Positions 9,643 to 17,762 of a stretch of DNA of 52,820 bases are shown piece after piece (the first letter of the stretch is position 1; each line of letters opens with the position of its first letter). The notes under the pieces are model-generated. The model had not been told where the DNA came from, made no database searches, and saw only the letters and a program-made list of their open reading frames with translations. The stretch lies in the NCBI GenBank assembly GCA_902776035.1, contig CACYOO010000017.1, positions 1 through 52,820 of the forward strand, written 5' to 3'. A program made the position numbers and the translations under genes. This DNA comes from an uncultured bacterium. Its GTDB lineage: Bacteria; Cyanobacteriota; Vampirovibrionia; Gastranaerophilales; Gastranaerophilaceae.

Positions 9643-11919
9643 TTATAAGAATTTATATTCAGGAATTACAAATTGCTCATTATTTGCATCTTTGTCTACA
9701 AATTCAAGATAATAGTTCATTGCTCTTTCTTTTGTAGAATCATACATTTCATCAGATATATATTTTTTGTGTAACTCAGTTCTGTCGCCTGAATAATTAC
9801 CCATTGCCTGAGCATATTTACCTATTTCATCAAAGTCCAAACCTGCTCCATAAGCTTTTGTTTTTGCATCTGTACCGGATGGTCTGATTTCAATATATTT
9901 GTTATCAAATTCAAGATAAGTTCCATCACCTACAAATTTAACATCAACTAAATTACTAAAATCAAGTTCTTTGAATGTATCTTGTAAAACTTCTTTTGCA
10001 TTTTCAAAAGTCATTTTACCTGAACGCATTGCAATGGCCATTGATAAATAGAACAAATCATTTTTGGTTCTTAGTTTTTCACCTTCAACTTTTGCGGCTT
10101 TTAATTTATCAATATCCGGTTCTGATTCGTTGTAATAAGCAATATCAACACGAGTATCAAATTGACCTTTAATATTGTTTTCTTTGAATACTTCAAGTAG
10201 ATAATTAGACATCAATGTATTTTCTTTTTCAAGTTTTGCACATAATGCAGATGCAACCAAAATAGCTTCTGTTGCAGATTTTTCTCTCATTGCAACTGCT
10301 TCACGACCTGATAGAGATTTAATCATTTCTTCTCCACCCATAATCATTCCGCCAGATTCTTCACCTGCAAAGATTAATCTTGGTGATTTACCCAAATTAA
10401 CGGATTTTCCGAATACATCATCTACAACAACATCTTTATCAGGATTATTTTTAAGTTTTAATTCCACTTTTTTCATTATGTTTGCAATTTCTTTAAATCC
10501 AACAGGAACATTAACTACTGCAACATTGTTTGATTTTGCCCATTCATCCCAGCTCATTGCTGATGCAGTTGTTTTTATCATAAATCTTGGATGATTATTC
10601 CATTTATTTTGAAGTTTTAACATTTTCATTCTGAAATCCATTAATAACAAGAATGCTTGATTAGCTGTAAATACAGTTAATATTCTGTTATTACCAAGAT
10701 TTACATAAGCAATACCTGCTTTATCAAGTTTAGACATTTCTTTATAATCTTCAACTTGTGTAACCGTTAATCTGTCATGGTCAGGATCTGTAATTAATAC
10801 AACTGTTCCAACAGGATATTCTGATAAAACTTTGTCGTAGTGTAATGTTTCAATAACAGGGAAGAATTTTTCTCCGTTAAGTCGTTTTGCCGTTACAGTT
10901 GCATCTACTGAATAATCGTAGAATGTTTTATTTCCTTTAGGATCTGTGTCATATTTTCCTATTGAATGGAAAAACGGATCTTCTTTTTCATTGAGCCAAA
11001 CAAATTTGTCAGACAAATCAAGTTTATTCAAAACTCTGCTTAATGTTCTGTAAGCAGAACCGCCAACATTTTCAATAACGATTTTGTTTTTTGCTTGTTT
11101 TATGTAATTCAAATTATCAGCTTCTGCAACACCCGATTTTAGGTATTCTACATACAAATCAACACCGTCATCAAGTTTTTTCATAACATCTTCATCTATT
11201 AAAGGATTATCCAATGCGGAAATTTTTATTTCATAACTTCCGTCTTTTTCTGTTTTATCAAATATTTCTTGAATTTTATTTACAAATTCTGCTGATTCTT
11301 CAGGTAAATATTGGCTGCCTTGAGAATTTAAGTCTTTTGTTGCGTTTTTAACAGAAATACCATGACTTGATGTTATGTATTCACCTCCTACAAGGTCTAA
11401 CTTAAATGCTAAAAATGAAGCAAGCCAAATTGGAATAGTTTGCTTTTCAACAGGTACAAGTGTTTTAATACCTTGTGCTGCTTGTATTCTTGCAATTGCC
11501 TCTAAATATAAATCAGAATTGTAGCGAACTTCTCTGCCTGCAAGTTTTAATATTTGTTTATCCTGATATTTTTCTTTTGCAACAAGAGCTTTTGCAAGAG
11601 TTGCAAGAACTATACCTACTAAATTAATCGGAAAACGGGTATCTTGAGGGTATAAAATATTTTGAGGACCTCTGATACCTGCTGTTGAAACTTTTGCTTC
11701 TTTTGCATAGTTTTTAAACCATTCTTTTAAGTTTAAGCCCTCAGGGTTTTTATCAGCATCGTATGGTTCTAAATGTTCTTTTTTTAAATAAAAAGTAAAT
11801 TCACCTTTGTTTGAAAAATCCATTAATTTGAGATTTTTAACATAATCAGGTGTTCTTTCATTAACACTTTCAAATAATTCTTTTTCTAATTCACATGATG
11901 CAGTTTTTTCTTTTAACAT
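9643..11919 (-). CDS. Phosphohexomutase family protein, unusually long (758 aa)
   Basis: Alpha-D-phosphohexomutase fold, interconverting sugar-1-P and sugar-6-P (phosphoglucomutase or phosphomannomutase). Seen: STAGIRG near residue 78-84, a serine loop, the metal motif DPDHDRL, the sugar loop GEESGG, and the C-terminal phosphate loop RPSGTDAKTKAYG. Two things are odd. The catalytic loop reads TSSHGIS (Ser185) instead of the usual TASHNP, with Asn and Pro replaced. The protein is about 200 residues longer than typical family members, with insertions around 205-330. The AGGAG ribosome binding site supports the start. It stands alone, divergent from the ATP-grasp gene. Substrate not assignable. 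Confidence 0.85.
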   Translation of the reverse strand: MLKEKTASCELEKELFESVNERTPDYVKNLKLMDFSNKGEFTFYLKKEHLEPYDADKNPEGLNLKEWFKNYAKEAKVSTAGIRGPQNILYPQDTRFPINLVGIVLATLAKALVAKEKYQDKQILKLAGREVRYNSDLYLEAIARIQAAQGIKTLVPVEKQTIPIWLASFLAFKLDLVGGEYITSSHGISVKNATKDLNSQGSQYLPEESAEFVNKIQEIFDKTEKDGSYEIKISALDNPLIDEDVMKKLDDGVDLYVEYLKSGVAEADNLNYIKQAKNKIVIENVGGSAYRTLSRVLNKLDLSDKFVWLNEKEDPFFHSIGKYDTDPKGNKTFYDYSVDATVTAKRLNGEKFFPVIETLHYDKVLSEYPVGTVVLITDPDHDRLTVTQVEDYKEMSKLDKAGIAYVNLGNNRILTVFTANQAFLLLMDFRMKMLKLQNKWNNHPRFMIKTTASAMSWDEWAKSNNVAVVNVPVGFKEIANIMKKVELKLKNNPDKDVVVDDVFGKSVNLGKSPRLIFAGEESGGMIMGGEEMIKSLSGREAVAMREKSATEAILVASALCAKLEKENTLMSNYLLEVFKENNIKGQFDTRVDIAYYNESEPDIDKLKAAKVEGEKLRTKNDLFYLSMAIAMRSGKMTFENAKEVLQDTFKELDFSNLVDVKFVGDGTYLEFDNKYIEIRPSGTDAKTKAYGAGLDFDEIGKYAQAMGNYSGDRTELHKKYISDEMYDSTKERAMNYYLEFVDKDANNEQFVIPEYKFL

Positions 11920-12063
11920 ATAACTCTCCTTTTTCTATAAGCTATAATAGCATGAATAAATGTTATTACAAAATATTTTAAAAATTGTTATTATTTTTAA
12001 TTAAATTAAAAAATTAACATTAATATTTTCTGTGATAATATTAACTGTATAAGGAGATATATT

Positions 12064-13032
12064 ATGCGCAGAATGCTTATTGTAATAGATAGAATTGAAT
12101 TAAAATATTTTGAATTTAATCAACTTGTTACTAATTTTTGGATGGTAAAGGGTTTATTGGAAAATAATATTGAAACTTATATTACAACTATTGACCTGCT
12201 TTCTTTAAAGCAAGGAAAAGCTTATGCGGCTTGCTTTAAAACTTATGAAAAAAATAATAATATTTTTTATAATAAAAACCGAGAAAATTTTTGTATAGAA
12301 TGTTTTGAAAAAGTTTTTTTCAGACCTGATCCTCCTGTTGACAGTGATTACATAAATGCTACTTACATTTTTGACTTTGTAGACAGAAATAAAACTGAAA
12401 TAATCAACGATACAAAAGCAATAAGAAGTTTTAATGAAAAAATACATGCTAATCTTTTCAGAGAATTTATGCCTGAAAATATAGTTACCGGCTCAAAAGA
12501 AGAAATAGAAAACTTTTTGGATATACATAATGAAATTATATTAAAACCGTTAAATCAATGTTTTGGTGCAGGAGTAATGTATTTAAAAAAAGGTGATAAA
12601 AATACACTGAGCATTATCAAAAACATGACAAACAATGAAAAATCAGTTGTAATGGTTCAAAAATATATAGATAGTAAACAATCAGGAGATAAAAGAGTTA
12701 TCTTACTTGGTGGAGAGGTCATTGATGAATGTATAAGAAAATTACCTACAAAAGATGATTTTAAATTTAATACTCATTCTGATGAATACTTTGTAAAAGA
12801 AATAATAACTGATGAAGAAAAACATAATTTCAAAATTGTTGCAGAACAATTAAACAAAATGGGATTACCTATGGCGGGCTTAGATGTTATGGACGGTAAA
12901 ATTATAGAAATCAATATTACAAGTCCTTGTTTCTTTATAAAGGAGATTAACAGCAGATTTTCAATTCACCTTGAAAATAAGTTAAACAACTTTATGTTAA
13001 AAACTCCAAGCTATACAGAGCTTTATTGTTAA
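12064..13032 (+). CDS. Glutathione synthase-like ATP-grasp ligase
   Basis: The 322-aa protein matches the GshB-type ATP-grasp plan: an N-terminal substrate domain with FFRPDPPVDSDYINATYI (compare the F-R-x-D-P-P motif of GshB), a central ATP-binding part (ILKPLNQCFGAGVMYL) and the C-terminal motifs AGLDVM, IEINITSPCFF and KEIN. GshB joins gamma-glutamylcysteine and glycine with ATP. No gshA is in the window, so the true substrates are open; other GshB-like enzymes ligate different amino acids. It has an AAGGAG site 8 nt upstream and is convergent with the Memo-AMMECR1 gene, whose stop abuts it. Confidence 0.8.
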   Translation: MRRMLIVIDRIELKYFEFNQLVTNFWMVKGLLENNIETYITTIDLLSLKQGKAYAACFKTYEKNNNIFYNKNRENFCIECFEKVFFRPDPPVDSDYINATYIFDFVDRNKTEIINDTKAIRSFNEKIHANLFREFMPENIVTGSKEEIENFLDIHNEIILKPLNQCFGAGVMYLKKGDKNTLSIIKNMTNNEKSVVMVQKYIDSKQSGDKRVILLGGEVIDECIRKLPTKDDFKFNTHSDEYFVKEIITDEEKHNFKIVAEQLNKMGLPMAGLDVMDGKIIEINITSPCFFIKEINSRFSIHLENKLNNFMLKTPSYTELYC

Positions 13033-14373
13033 TTATTTTATATATTCTGTGTAGTATCTGTATGCCTTAAAAGTTTCGGAAAAATGATTATAAGGCAAAC
13101 CGGCTTTTACTTTTAGCGAGTTTAAAAAACTAACTTTATCAGGTAACTGTTCCCATACAGACGGAAGATATACGGCTCTGTGTCCTTTATCTTCTATTAT
13201 AATTCCGTCTTTATACGGAACAATTTGTGATAGCAAATCTTCTTCGTCTTTAAAATTCATTTCCTGCGGATGAGAGAGAAGTGATATTGCAAAATCCAAA
13301 TGTTCAAATTCGTCTTTTTCTACAGGATTAAAACGAGAATCATTAAATGCCGCACTTATTGCATTGTGAATTAAATCTTCTGCTAATGGCTCATAAGCAG
13401 TAATAGAACCGATACATCCACGAAGATTTTCAAATTTAGTTAATGTAACAAAACATGCTCCGTTTTCGTAAAAAACTTGAGCCAAATCATTTATTCTTAA
13501 TTCTCTATGTTCTAATGATGATATTACCGCTTCTTTACATATTTGAATTATTTTTTCGGAATAAAACTTTTTTAAAAATGCATTCTTACTATCATCATAT
13601 AAAAACCAGCTTCCATATCCTACAACACTGCTTGTATCATTATTTACGGCAGAAGAATTTGCCATAGATACTCTTATTAAAGAATAATTTTTATTCTCCG
13701 CAAATTTTAAAAGACCTAATATTCCTAATATTCCACAAGCTTGTCCTTGCTTAAATTGCTTATAATTATTTGTTTCTATAAGCTGTGCAGTAAAAGAATC
13801 AAGCCGTATTGCATCTTCATTTTTATAAAAATGACTTAAATCAGATGATATTACAAATCCGATTTTTTCATCATTCCAAAAATAGTCTATAATATCTGTA
13901 ATATTATTATAATCAGCATTTCCAACAAGTATAGGAACAATTTTTATATCTTCAAATAATGCTTGTATTAATGGAAGCTCTATTTCCGCTGAATGTTCAT
14001 TTTTAAATGCTTCATCATTAAATTGCAAATTAAAATCTTTATTTAATTTTTCCACAATATCTGTATCTAATTCAATCGTTTCTAAAGTTGTTTCCCACAT
14101 TTTATAGCTCGAAAGAACAAGATTATCAAATCTTGCATGATGTGATGGAGCAAAAATAATTAGTGTTTTTAAATCTCCTTTTAAAGATTTCAAGCCGTCA
14201 TAAGCCAATCTGCCTGAATAAATAAGTCCGGCATGAGGTACTATCACTGCACGAGATTTGTATTCATAATCGTTTGCGGATACTTGTTTAAAATACTCTA
14301 TTTGCTTTAATAATTCATTTTTATTGGAACTGTAAAATGTTCCTGCAACGGATGGCTGTTTTATATTGTTCAT
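13033..14373 (-). CDS. AmmeMemoRadiSam system: Memo domain fused to AMMECR1 domain
   Basis: Fusion of two conserved but poorly understood domains. The Memo part (residues about 1-260) shows PHAGLIYSG, the HH pair of PSHH, EHSAEIELP, SDLSHF and ACG; the first and last correspond to the metal-site His and Cys residues of the Memo family. The AMMECR1 part (about 275-446) has RGCIGS and SAAFNDSRF. In bacteria these domains occur with a dedicated radical SAM enzyme, which here is the divergent neighbour. I place the start at 14373 (446 aa, MNNIKQPSVAGTFY), since an ATG at 14406 lies inside the neighbouring gene and upstream of the shared promoter. Exact function unknown. Confidence 0.9.
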   Translation of the reverse strand: MNNIKQPSVAGTFYSSNKNELLKQIEYFKQVSANDYEYKSRAVIVPHAGLIYSGRLAYDGLKSLKGDLKTLIIFAPSHHARFDNLVLSSYKMWETTLETIELDTDIVEKLNKDFNLQFNDEAFKNEHSAEIELPLIQALFEDIKIVPILVGNADYNNITDIIDYFWNDEKIGFVISSDLSHFYKNEDAIRLDSFTAQLIETNNYKQFKQGQACGILGILGLLKFAENKNYSLIRVSMANSSAVNNDTSSVVGYGSWFLYDDSKNAFLKKFYSEKIIQICKEAVISSLEHRELRINDLAQVFYENGACFVTLTKFENLRGCIGSITAYEPLAEDLIHNAISAAFNDSRFNPVEKDEFEHLDFAISLLSHPQEMNFKDEEDLLSQIVPYKDGIIIEDKGHRAVYLPSVWEQLPDKVSFLNSLKVKAGLPYNHFSETFKAYRYYTEYIK

Positions 14374-14376
14374 AAA

Positions 14377-14390
14377 TGTATTATAATACA
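14377..14390. promoter_or_regulatory. Palindromic bidirectional promoter core, apparently leaderless on both sides
   Basis: TGTATTATAATACA is a perfect 14-bp palindrome that contains TATAAT on both strands (14382-14387 on +, 14380-14385 on -). The two -10 boxes lie only 7 nt and 6 nt before the divergent ATG codons at 14395 and 14373. Transcription would therefore begin at or next to each start codon, giving leaderless mRNAs; neither gene has a Shine-Dalgarno. A weak minus-strand -35 (TTGTTT) sits about 19 nt away. Confidence 0.6.
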
Positions 14391-14394
14391 AACT

Positions 14395-15393
14395 ATGAAA
14401 TATCAAACAACATTAAACGATAACAGACAGCAATGCCTTATTTGTCCAAGAGAATGTAAATTAAAAGATAATCAATGCGGTTTTTGTTTTGTAAGAGAAG
14501 ATATAAACGGTGAAATAAAATTAAAAACTTACGGCTACAATACCGGACTTGCCATAGATCCTATTGAGAAAAAACCGCTATATCATTTTTATCCTATGTC
14601 AAAAGTTCTTTCTTTTGGTACAAACGGATGTATTATGGGGTGTCAATTTTGTCAAAATGATAATATTACAAAGGTTAAACCAAATTATAACTTTTTAAAT
14701 GAAACCTCTCCTGAAATGCTTGTAAATATAGCACTTGATTACAATTGTAAAGGTATAGCTTTTACATACAATGATCCTATTGCTTTTTTTGAATATACAA
14801 TTGATACAGCAAAACTTTGCAAAGTAAACGGTTTAAAAACTGTTGCGGTTACATCAGGATATATAAATCCTGAACCTGCAAAAGAATTTTTTGAATATAT
14901 TGATGCTGTAAATATAGATTTAAAGGGATTTAGTGAAGATTTTTATAAAAAGAACTGTCTTGCACATCTCGAACCTGTACTTGATACTATAAAGTATGTA
15001 AAACAAAATACAAATTGTCATTTAGAACTAACAACTCTGTTGATTGAGCAGGAAAATGATTTTGATTATATGCTTGAACAAGAATGTGATTGGATTATTG
15101 AGAATTTAGGAAATAATGTGCCTTTACATTTTAGTGCTTTTTTCCCAAGATATAAATTTAAGGACAGAAAACCAACATCACAAAAAACTTTAATGAGGGC
15201 TTATGATATTGCAGTTAATAAAGGGATAAATTATGTATACACAGGAAATATTCCTGATATAAAAACATCTTCGACTTTCTGTAAAAATTGCGGAAAACCT
15301 TTAATAGTACGATTAGGATATAATATATCCGAATATAATCTTATTGATAATAAATGCAAGTATTGTTTAACAGAACTTGATGGTAAATTTTAA
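14395..15393 (+). CDS. AmmeMemoRadiSam system radical SAM enzyme
   Basis: Radical S-adenosylmethionine protein of the type paired with Memo and AMMECR1 domains. The SAM-cluster motif CIMGCQFCQ lies near residue 80, after an N-terminal Cys cluster (CLICPRECKLKDNQCGFC) like that of pyruvate-formate-lyase-activating-enzyme relatives. A C-terminal zinc-ribbon-like pair (CKNCGKP and CKYC) closes the 332-aa protein. GNIPD and FSAFFPRYKF segments are typical of this group. There is no ribosome binding site before the ATG; the -10 box is 7 nt upstream. The reaction is not known; a role in modifying a protein or RNA is speculation. Confidence 0.92.
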   Translation: MKYQTTLNDNRQQCLICPRECKLKDNQCGFCFVREDINGEIKLKTYGYNTGLAIDPIEKKPLYHFYPMSKVLSFGTNGCIMGCQFCQNDNITKVKPNYNFLNETSPEMLVNIALDYNCKGIAFTYNDPIAFFEYTIDTAKLCKVNGLKTVAVTSGYINPEPAKEFFEYIDAVNIDLKGFSEDFYKKNCLAHLEPVLDTIKYVKQNTNCHLELTTLLIEQENDFDYMLEQECDWIIENLGNNVPLHFSAFFPRYKFKDRKPTSQKTLMRAYDIAVNKGINYVYTGNIPDIKTSSTFCKNCGKPLIVRLGYNISEYNLIDNKCKYCLTELDGKF

Positions 15394-15433
15394 AAGATAA
15401 ATCAAGTATTTAAATGATTTTATGTTTGAAAAT

Positions 15434-15486
15434 AGCATGATATTCTATTAAAGTACACAATAAAAAGGACGAGAGAATATCATGCT
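15434..15486 (+). promoter_or_regulatory. Perfect 13-bp inverted repeat enclosing the start codon of the small gene
   Basis: AGCATGATATTCT (15434-15446) and AGAATATCATGCT (15474-15486) are exact complements. The right arm contains the ATG at 15482-15484, and the 27-nt loop contains the AAGGACGAG ribosome binding site. In RNA this would hide the start codon; in DNA it could be an operator. Which applies depends on whether the transcript includes the left arm. Confidence 0.65.
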
Positions 15487-15667
15487 TTCAGACAGTTTAA
15501 AAGAACGTATGCTTGCTGCAGATATTTTTGAAGTTAAACAGCAGGCAGGTAAAATTGAAAAACTATGGCAAAATGCAAAAGATATTGAAATAACTTTTGA
15601 CTTTTTAGAGCCAAAAGGATTTATTGGTAAAATTTTCAGTAACTTTATTAAAAAAACTAAGGTGTAA
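15482..15667 (+). CDS. Small hypothetical protein (61 aa)
   Basis: Not recognised. A charged, mostly helical-looking N-terminal half (LKERMLAADIFEVKQQAGKI) is followed by a basic, hydrophobic C-terminus (FIGKIFSNFIKKTKV) that could be a membrane-surface helix. AAGGACGAG gives a good ribosome binding site. The 3' end overlaps the convergent dehydrogenase gene by 11 nt. The start codon lies in an inverted repeat, suggesting regulated translation or a binding site. Confidence 0.6.
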   Translation: MLSDSLKERMLAADIFEVKQQAGKIEKLWQNAKDIEITFDFLEPKGFIGKIFSNFIKKTKV

Positions 15668-16688
15668 TCAAAAATTTTATAGCCCTACCTGCAATATGCT
15701 CTTGCATAGCATATTCTACATCTTTTAATTCTAACTTGTCGGTTATAAGTTTTTCGACTTCCATTTGCCCTGATGCAATAAGATTTAGTGCTTCACGGAA
15801 ATATTTTGGTGTATGATGAAATACACTCATCATTTTCATATCACCATAGTGCATTTTAGTTGCATCAAATGTTACCGTAGAACCGCTTTTGCATCCACCA
15901 AAGAAATGAACCGTTCCACCCGGACGAACAAATGTAAATATACGTTCCCATATTTCAGGCAATCCTACACATTCAACTGCTACATCCAAGCCCTTTTTCT
16001 CATCAGAAAAATCTTTGAATATTTTTTCAGGATTAGGATATTTTTTCAAATCTACTATTTCATCTGCATGTGCAAATTCTTCTGCAAGCTTTAATTTTAC
16101 AGGATTTCTTCCGCCTACAATTACCCTTGCTCCCATTAATTTTGCAGTACGAGCAAATAAAAGTCCTATAGGCCCGATACCTATAATACCTACACTCTGT
16201 CCTTCTTTAATTTCAGTTCTGTATGCACCATGAACAACATTTGCTAACGGTTCGCAAAATGCAGCACGTTCAAAACTTAAATCATCAGGTAATATTATCA
16301 TATTTTTTTCTACAATACGAGCTGGTATTGTTATATATTCTGCATAAGCACCATTCAAAAGGTCTAAATTTTCGCATAAATTGTATTCTTCTTTTTTACA
16401 GTAAAAACATTCTCCGCAAGGTGCAGAATTGGCTGCAACAACTCTGTCGCCAACTTTAAATTTGTCAACACCTGCTCCTAATTTTTCAACAACTCCGGAA
16501 AATTCATGTCCAAATCCGGACGGAAGTTTTTTTATCAATACAGGATGACCACGTCTGTAAGTTTTGACATCTGTTCCGCAAGTTAATGCGGCTTTTATTT
16601 TAATTAATACTTCACCTTCTTTTGGTTCTTGAATAGGAACATCTTCGTATCTTATGTCGCCCGGTCCCCAAAATCTTACTGCTTTCAT
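15657..16688 (-). CDS. Zinc-dependent medium-chain dehydrogenase
   Basis: Medium-chain dehydrogenase/reductase of the alcohol/sorbitol/threonine dehydrogenase family, 343 aa. Catalytic zinc site: Cys in LTCGTDVK near residue 37 and His-Glu in GHEF. Structural zinc: four cysteines in PCGECFYCKKEEYNLC. Rossmann motif GIGPIG near 170. Oxidises a secondary alcohol or polyol with NAD(P)+; substrate cannot be read from sequence. It lies 3 nt downstream of a second member of the same family (about half its motifs differ), suggesting an operon for a two-step or alternative polyol conversion. Confidence 0.88.
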   Translation of the reverse strand: MKAVRFWGPGDIRYEDVPIQEPKEGEVLIKIKAALTCGTDVKTYRRGHPVLIKKLPSGFGHEFSGVVEKLGAGVDKFKVGDRVVAANSAPCGECFYCKKEEYNLCENLDLLNGAYAEYITIPARIVEKNMIILPDDLSFERAAFCEPLANVVHGAYRTEIKEGQSVGIIGIGPIGLLFARTAKLMGARVIVGGRNPVKLKLAEEFAHADEIVDLKKYPNPEKIFKDFSDEKKGLDVAVECVGLPEIWERIFTFVRPGGTVHFFGGCKSGSTVTFDATKMHYGDMKMMSVFHHTPKYFREALNLIASGQMEVEKLITDKLELKDVEYAMQEHIAGRAIKFLITP

Positions 16689-16691
16689 ATT

Positions 16692-17705
16692 TCACTCACT
16701 TATTTTTATGTATGCTTTATAAATTTTATTTGATATTGTATCATCAAAAGCTTTTTGTATATCATTAATATTTACAATTGTTGATATACCATGTGTTTTA
16801 ACTTTACCTTCTTTTAAAAGATTTAGAGAATCTTTTAAGTCATCAGGAGATGGTGAATAACTGCCCATTACTGTCAATTCACGGTAATAAATTTCATTAT
16901 TTGCATATCCGAAGTTTTTTGGAGTGCTTGCAAATATCAAAATTTTTCCTCCACTTCTAACAGTTTTTAATGCCAAATCAATTGTTGCATCTGCACCTGA
17001 TGTCATAAAAATTGCATCAAATCCAAAATCATCAGTCAATTTTTTAGAATGTTCTATACAATAATCCGTATCAGAAGAATTAAATGCCTCAATACCAACG
17101 GATTTTAACTTATTAATTCTATCGTCTATCAAATCACATCCGTACACATTCATCCCAAATGCCTTAAGTCCTTGTGCCATAATATATCCAATAGAACCAA
17201 GACCTATTACAAGAACATTTGAATTTTTAGGTAAATCACACCTTTTAATCGCTCTGACACAACAACCTAACGGTTCATAAAAAGCAGCTTCTTCATCGGT
17301 TAAGTTATCAGGTATTAAATGTGCAACATTTTGTAAATGTTCTTCTGACAAATAAATATATTCTGCAAACCCACCCGGAAAAATATTAGTAGATTTAAAA
17401 TGTCTGCACATTGAATAATTATGATTTTTACAATATTTACATTCAAAACAAGGTATATGATGAGAAGATATTATCTTATCTCCTGTTTTAAAATTTGTTT
17501 TAGAATTTATCTCAAAAATTTCGCCGACAATTTCATGTCCTAATACTGTTCCATCAGGTATTGATTGGTTTTTATATTTTACAATATCAGAACCGCATAA
17601 TCCACAGCCATGAACTTTGACTATTGCACCTGTTCTACCGTTGAGCATTGGTCTTTCAAAATCAGTTAATTCAATTTTTCCGTTTTTAAAAATTGCTGCT
17701 TTCAT
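16692..17705 (-). CDS. Zinc-dependent medium-chain dehydrogenase (second paralogue)
   Basis: A 337-aa relative of the adjacent dehydrogenase. Catalytic-site motifs CGLCGSD and GHEI, structural zinc cysteines in PCFECKYCKNHNYSMC, and cofactor motif GLGSIG. The cofactor-binding strand ends in CDLIDDR, an Asp-ended pattern more consistent with NAD(H) than NADP(H). It is first of the two-gene operon and its start is about 60 nt beyond the der stop, so all three genes could share a transcript. Sorbitol/xylitol-type or L-threonine dehydrogenase are the nearest guesses. Confidence 0.86.
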   Translation of the reverse strand: MKAAIFKNGKIELTDFERPMLNGRTGAIVKVHGCGLCGSDIVKYKNQSIPDGTVLGHEIVGEIFEINSKTNFKTGDKIISSHHIPCFECKYCKNHNYSMCRHFKSTNIFPGGFAEYIYLSEEHLQNVAHLIPDNLTDEEAAFYEPLGCCVRAIKRCDLPKNSNVLVIGLGSIGYIMAQGLKAFGMNVYGCDLIDDRINKLKSVGIEAFNSSDTDYCIEHSKKLTDDFGFDAIFMTSGADATIDLALKTVRSGGKILIFASTPKNFGYANNEIYYRELTVMGSYSPSPDDLKDSLNLLKEGKVKTHGISTIVNINDIQKAFDDTISNKIYKAYIKISE

Positions 17706-17762
17706 ACATTGATTTTATCACAAATTTTAAAATGCAAACATTCGACTTTTATTTCTGTAATA

